The notes beneath the pieces are model-generated. The model did not search any database. It was given only the letters and a program-made list of their open reading frames with translations, and was not told the DNA's origin. The position numbers and the translations under genes are program-made. A stretch of 16,940 nt of DNA from Halanaerobiales bacterium (GTDB lineage Bacteria > Bacillota_F > Halanaerobiia > DY22613): assembly GCA_023128035.1 (NCBI GenBank), contig JAGMES010000092.1, positions 1 to 16,940 of the forward strand. Reading direction: 5' to 3'. Positions 13,785 through 16,940 of the stretch are shown here, piece by piece; within the stretch, counting starts at the first letter, position 1; every line of letters begins with the position of its first letter.

Positions 13785-14402
13785 CTACCTTTTATATGGT
13801 AATACACATATTTTATGTAATGGAACTCCCAATACCGTATTCACCGCTCTAGATAAATTAGCACTGACCAAAGGATCTTTTGCACCTTCTGCTACTACTA
13901 AAACTCCTTTAATAATTGGAGATTTCTCGGTTTGAATCAGAGCACGTTCTTCTCCATTGTTACCTCGAATAACAACAATATCCTTTGATTCTGAAGTATC
14001 TTTGATTACCCGGATCCCTCCAGCATTATCTTGTTCCTCTGTTTCACTAAAACTATTTGAGAAATTAATTCCATAAATGTATTCTACACTCTGTTCAATT
14101 GTAATATCTACCTCCACCTTACCGACTCCTTCAATCAAAGTAAGGACTTTTTTTAGTCGGTCTTCTATCCTTTCTTCATAGCTAAGCGGAGTCACATTTG
14201 CACCAAAAGACTCAACTACATCTTGACTATTGCTGATATCTTGATAAGAAGAGACATCTGATGTTTTCAATGCATTATCCACCATAAATAATAATACTCC
14301 TAACATCACCAAAAAGCTAAGGTACATCAAAATATTTTTTCGCTTATTTTTCCCATTCTCTTCATTAGGTTTAAAAAGGAATTTCCAAAAACTTTCAAGC
14401 AT
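13785..14402 (-). CDS. spoIIIAG: stage III sporulation protein AG
   Basis: SpoIIIAG forms a large ring in the intermembrane space, related to type III secretion ring proteins, as part of the feeding channel. It has 205 residues: a short cytoplasmic head, one membrane span (about 24-41, ILMYLSFLVMLGVLLFMV), then a ring-building domain with LKKVLTLIEGVGKVEVDITI and the conserved C-terminal block IKGVLVVAEGAKDPLVSANL before VLGVP and KICVLPYKR. AGGAGG precedes the ATG. It lies 11 bases after spoIIIAF and ends next to spoIIIAH, so the three are translated from one message. Confidence 0.95.
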   Translation of the reverse strand: MLESFWKFLFKPNEENGKNKRKNILMYLSFLVMLGVLLFMVDNALKTSDVSSYQDISNSQDVVESFGANVTPLSYEERIEDRLKKVLTLIEGVGKVEVDITIEQSVEYIYGINFSNSFSETEEQDNAGGIRVIKDTSESKDIVVIRGNNGEERALIQTEKSPIIKGVLVVAEGAKDPLVSANLSRAVNTVLGVPLHKICVLPYKR

Positions 14403-14413
14403 ACTTATTCCTC

Positions 14414-15055
14414 CTATTGAAAGCTGATCGTCTCTGGTTTTAGATTATAAAAACTTATCAAAAGTTGTAATGTTTTTTCTTTAACCCTCCTGATTTTATC
14501 TAAGTCTTTCGATTCTGTTTTAATTTCTTCTGCTATAAGTTCTTTTTCTTTCACTTCTTTTCTCATCTGACCACCAATATTTATCTTCACTTCATTTATT
14601 GATTTGATAGATTTAGAAGAATATTTTTTTTCTTCTGAAACTAAGTCAAAGTCAATAAATACAGCATTGATCTGTCCGTCTGTTGTAATATTCACATCAA
14701 CATCAACATCTTGAAGATCAGATTGAGTTAAAAGCAATCCACGAATTTGCTGCTCTAATTCACTTTTATAAGTTGTAAGTGCTAATTCTTTATTTAGCTT
14801 CTTCATCGCTTCTCCTTGATTCAGATTAGACTTTGCATTTTTTTGGACAGACATGTTCTGAAAAGGATAAAACATGGTCTGATCGAATCTAATCAAGCTG
14901 AAAAGTGGATTTAAAATTGTCAGAAGAATAAAAAATCCCATTACAACTTTAACATATTTTTTTAATGAATTATTTGGTAAAAGCATTTCTAATATACTCG
15001 AAAAAATAACAATGGTAGCTAAATTTTTTATCCATTCTTTTAACATCTCAATCAT
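14414..15055 (-). CDS. spoIIIAF: stage III sporulation protein AF
   Basis: SpoIIIAF is a mother-cell membrane protein of the SpoIIIA complex. Its 213 residues start with two membrane spans (about 11-27 and 34-53, ending in LNPLFSLI, a family mark), followed by a soluble part with a ring-building-like fold (VDVNITTDGQINAVFIDFD) and a charged C-terminal region rich in Lys and Glu. The Shine-Dalgarno sequence GAGGTGA overlaps the last codons and TGA stop of spoIIIAE, with 4 bases between the genes, which suggests translational coupling. Confidence 0.92.
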   Translation of the reverse strand: MIEMLKEWIKNLATIVIFSSILEMLLPNNSLKKYVKVVMGFFILLTILNPLFSLIRFDQTMFYPFQNMSVQKNAKSNLNQGEAMKKLNKELALTTYKSELEQQIRGLLLTQSDLQDVDVDVNITTDGQINAVFIDFDLVSEEKKYSSKSIKSINEVKINIGGQMRKEVKEKELIAEEIKTESKDLDKIRRVKEKTLQLLISFYNLKPETISFQ

Positions 15056-15059
15056 AGAA

Positions 15060-16271
15060 TCACCTCAGCATAACCGTCACGTTGGAAATTCCTACCACGA
15101 TGGTAATGACCATAAAATACATAATAGACACCGTTGTTACTGCTAAAAAAATCAATAATAATGCATTTCCAAGATTATTTAAGCAATCAACAATCATCTG
15201 TTCACCAATAGGTTGAATGATAGCGCTTACAAATTTGTAGATAAACACAATCGCCAAAATCTTAACAACCGGGAAAATCACTGTGAGAAAAATAATTAGC
15301 ATCCCAATCAATCCAATAGCATTTTGGATCAAAAGTGAACAACCCACCACTAGTTCCAAAGCGTCAGCGAACATTCCTCCAACAATTGGCACAAAAGCAC
15401 CTGTAAGATATTTGGCTGTTCGCAGAGAAATTCCATCAGCGACTGAAACTCCGACACCCTGAATCAACATCACTCCAAAAAAGATCACAAAAGAAAGCCC
15501 TAATATTGTGATTGCTATCTCCTTAAAAAATCCTCCCAACCTAGAAAGTTTGAACTCTCCAGTAAAATTACTAACTACGCTGAGAATAACTGCAAAAGAA
15601 ATAAAAGGAAGTACAACAGTTTTGATGACTGTGCTAATCACACTAACAACCAAAAAAATAAATGGTTGAAAAATTGTTGCAGAACCTACAGCTCCCATAC
15701 TAATAAGCAAAGTAAAAATGGTAGGCAAAAGAGCCTGCATAAATTCAACCATAGCATCAATCGCATCTATACCGATTTTACTGGCAACCATAAAAGAATT
15801 AAGAGCTAACAACACTAAAACGAGATAAATCATACCATTCGTAATTTTTGCAATCTCTGAGCCCGCAAAGGCATCTTGAAAAGTTTTTAATATTGCTGAA
15901 ATAACTGCCAATACAAAAAGTTGTCCTAATAGTTTCGAATTTGCCATAACTTCTCGAAATATTGTCGTCAATATACTATTGAAAACTCTCTTCCAATCAA
16001 ATTTAAACTCTCCTTTGATAAATTCTCTAACCATCTTACTGAAGTTAAGAGTTGAGATTGACTGATCTATCTCCCGATTTAATTCTTTGACCTCTTTTTC
16101 GATATTTTCATAAGATAAATTAGAAAGCTGTTCATTTAAAATATTTTCTACAATACTTTCAGCCTTCTCCTGTTTTTCGATCTGTGTTATAACATTTACC
16201 TCAGCTAAAGCTAACGGCGAAAAACAAATTATAAAAACGAGAAATATCCATATTTTTTCTCCTTTTAACAT
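15060..16271 (-). CDS. spoIIIAE: stage III sporulation protein AE
   Basis: SpoIIIAE is the large polytopic membrane component of the SpoIIIA channel. It has 403 residues with a clear signal peptide (IWIFLVFIICFSPLALA, cleavage after about residue 23), a charged coiled region (24-85), and then about seven hydrophobic segments to the C terminus. Family sequence includes GAFVPIVGGMFADALELVVG (about 291-310), where a conserved glycine-rich stretch is expected. The ATG follows AAAGGTGA. It is 18 bases downstream of spoIIIAD. The very hydrophobic content and lack of charged catalytic motifs fit a transport or channel role, not an enzyme. Confidence 0.95.
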   Translation of the reverse strand: MLKGEKIWIFLVFIICFSPLALAEVNVITQIEKQEKAESIVENILNEQLSNLSYENIEKEVKELNREIDQSISTLNFSKMVREFIKGEFKFDWKRVFNSILTTIFREVMANSKLLGQLFVLAVISAILKTFQDAFAGSEIAKITNGMIYLVLVLLALNSFMVASKIGIDAIDAMVEFMQALLPTIFTLLISMGAVGSATIFQPFIFLVVSVISTVIKTVVLPFISFAVILSVVSNFTGEFKLSRLGGFFKEIAITILGLSFVIFFGVMLIQGVGVSVADGISLRTAKYLTGAFVPIVGGMFADALELVVGCSLLIQNAIGLIGMLIIFLTVIFPVVKILAIVFIYKFVSAIIQPIGEQMIVDCLNNLGNALLLIFLAVTTVSIMYFMVITIVVGISNVTVMLR

Positions 16272-16289
16272 CTTCTTGTCACCTTTTTC

Positions 16290-16676
16290 TTAAAGTAATT
16301 TCTTTGTAACCGAATCAAGAACTGCAACCATAATCGGAAGTGCCATAATAATAATCAAAATTTTAGCTGCAAATTCTATCTTTGCTGCTATCACCCCTTC
16401 CCCGGCGTCTTTACAAATTTGGGAACCAAATTCTGCAATATAAGCAATACCTATGATCTTAAAAATAGTAGAAAGATAGGTCATACTGAGATTCGCTTCT
16501 ATGGCTAATTCTCTAAGAACTGTTACTACTCCATTGATTTTACCCATCATAAGAAGAAAAATTAAAACTCCAAATAGAATTGTCAATTGAATAGCAAATT
16601 CTGGCCGATATTCCTTAATGACTATAATTAAGATTGTCGTAATAATTCCAACACCAACAATCTGAAAAATTCCCAT
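16290..16676 (-). CDS. spoIIIAD: stage III sporulation protein AD
   Basis: A 128-residue membrane protein with about four hydrophobic spans and little soluble sequence, typical of SpoIIIAD. Family marks are IKEYRPEFAIQLTILFGVLIF in the first half and the conserved stretch GSQICKDAGEGVIAAKIEFA. The start was chosen on the ribosome site: the sequence GGAG lies 8 nt before the ATG at 16676, whereas the GTG and ATG three and two codons earlier (16685, 16682) lie on top of or too close to it. It follows spoIIIAC after about 15 bases. It is thought to work with SpoIIIAC and AE in the mother-cell membrane. Confidence 0.93.
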   Translation of the reverse strand: MGIFQIVGVGIITTILIIVIKEYRPEFAIQLTILFGVLIFLLMMGKINGVVTVLRELAIEANLSMTYLSTIFKIIGIAYIAEFGSQICKDAGEGVIAAKIEFAAKILIIIMALPIMVAVLDSVTKKLL

Positions 16677-16691
16677 TCTCATCACTCCTAT

Positions 16692-16886
16692 TTATAATCC
16701 AAAGACGGCTCTAATCTCCGCAAAAAGTTGAGACATCAAACGAACCACCCAGAAAAAGGAGATTAATACTGCACTTAAAGTTACCAGCTGAGCAATTTCC
16801 TTTTTATCAGCCTGATCTAAAACCAATTTTATCACTGATACAAATATTCCTAATCCAGCCAGCTTAAAAACCAAATCAATTTGCAT
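16692..16886 (-). CDS. spoIIIAC: stage III sporulation protein AC
   Basis: A 64-residue protein with two membrane spans (about 6-24 and 32-50) joined by a polar turn, LDQADKKEIAQL, which is the well conserved SpoIIIAC signature. The length is normal for the family. AAAGGAGATG precedes the ATG. It would normally follow spoIIIAA and spoIIIAB, which encode an ATPase and a partner protein; neither begins or ends in the 54 bases left in the window. Instead a hairpin like those near hydG lies about 35 bases upstream. Confidence 0.95.
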   Translation of the reverse strand: MQIDLVFKLAGLGIFVSVIKLVLDQADKKEIAQLVTLSAVLISFFWVVRLMSQLFAEIRAVFGL

Positions 16887-16920
16887 TATAGTTCATCTCC
16901 TTTGATCTTTTGAGTTAAGA

Positions 16921-16940
16921 CTCCCACTTCTATAAGTGGT
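16921..16940 (-). repeat. hairpin repeat related to the cluster at 724-919, cut by the window edge
   Basis: CCACTT (16924-16929) pairs with AAGTGG (16934-16939). On the minus strand the sequence CTTATAGAAGTGGGAGTCTT closely matches the hairpin of copy 1 near hydG, but the CCTTCTGAAA tail is absent; AACTCAAAAG follows instead. It may be the end of an IS200/IS605-like element inserted upstream of spoIIIAC, but the rest lies outside the window. Confidence 0.45.

Overview
The window comes from an AT-rich, strictly anaerobic, endospore-forming Firmicute. The spoIIIA block shows spore formation, and an [FeFe]-hydrogenase with its HydG maturase shows a hydrogen-metabolising anaerobe. The content would fit a Halanaerobiales- or Thermoanaerobacter-like clostridium, but I cannot fix the genus. 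Every convincing gene lies on the minus strand, so transcription runs from the right end to the left end.

Right to left: (1) 16886-13197 holds spoIIIAC-AD-AE-AF-AG-AH, most of the operon for the mother-cell side of the forespore feeding channel. spoIIIAA and spoIIIAB are not in the window, and a short hairpin lies just upstream of spoIIIAC at the window edge. The block ends in a clear terminator. (2) 12976-8438 is a housekeeping run: accB, accC, an Asp23/Gls24 protein, AmaP, a DUF2273 membrane protein, nusB and a divergent TsaD/Kae1 paralog. This follows the usual Firmicutes order spoIIIA-accBC-asp23-nusB. A FapR-like operator overlaps the -10 box in front of accB. (3) 8438-7942 is a 496-base intergenic region with a terminator, two overlapping mutually exclusive hairpins, a consensus sigma-A promoter, a Rex-like site and a leader of about 260 nt. 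(4) 7941-3468 is hydC-hndB-hydB-hydA, a four-gene NAD(P)-linked [FeFe]-hydrogenase of the HydABC/HndABCD type. It is closed by a perfect 50-bp palindrome. (5) 3338-2439 holds two paralogous small TPR proteins, then hydG with its own promoter and an FNR-like site centred at -41.5. (6) The left end holds a cluster of hairpin repeats, a GNAT acetyltransferase with its terminator, and unassigned sequence.

How the genes fit together: HydC, HndB and HydB would carry electrons between NAD(P)H and the hydrogenase subunit HydA, possibly with ferredoxin by bifurcation. HydG makes the CO and cyanide ligands of the HydA H-cluster. HydE and HydF are not here. The predicted control sites (Rex-like for the hydrogenase, FNR-like for hydG) would tie both to redox state or anoxia, but these are inferences from short motifs. 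I saw no CRISPR array, tRNA, rRNA, intact transposase or phage gene. I found no convincing wholly new system; the best leads are the regulatory region of the hydrogenase operon, the TPR pair and the hairpin repeat family.
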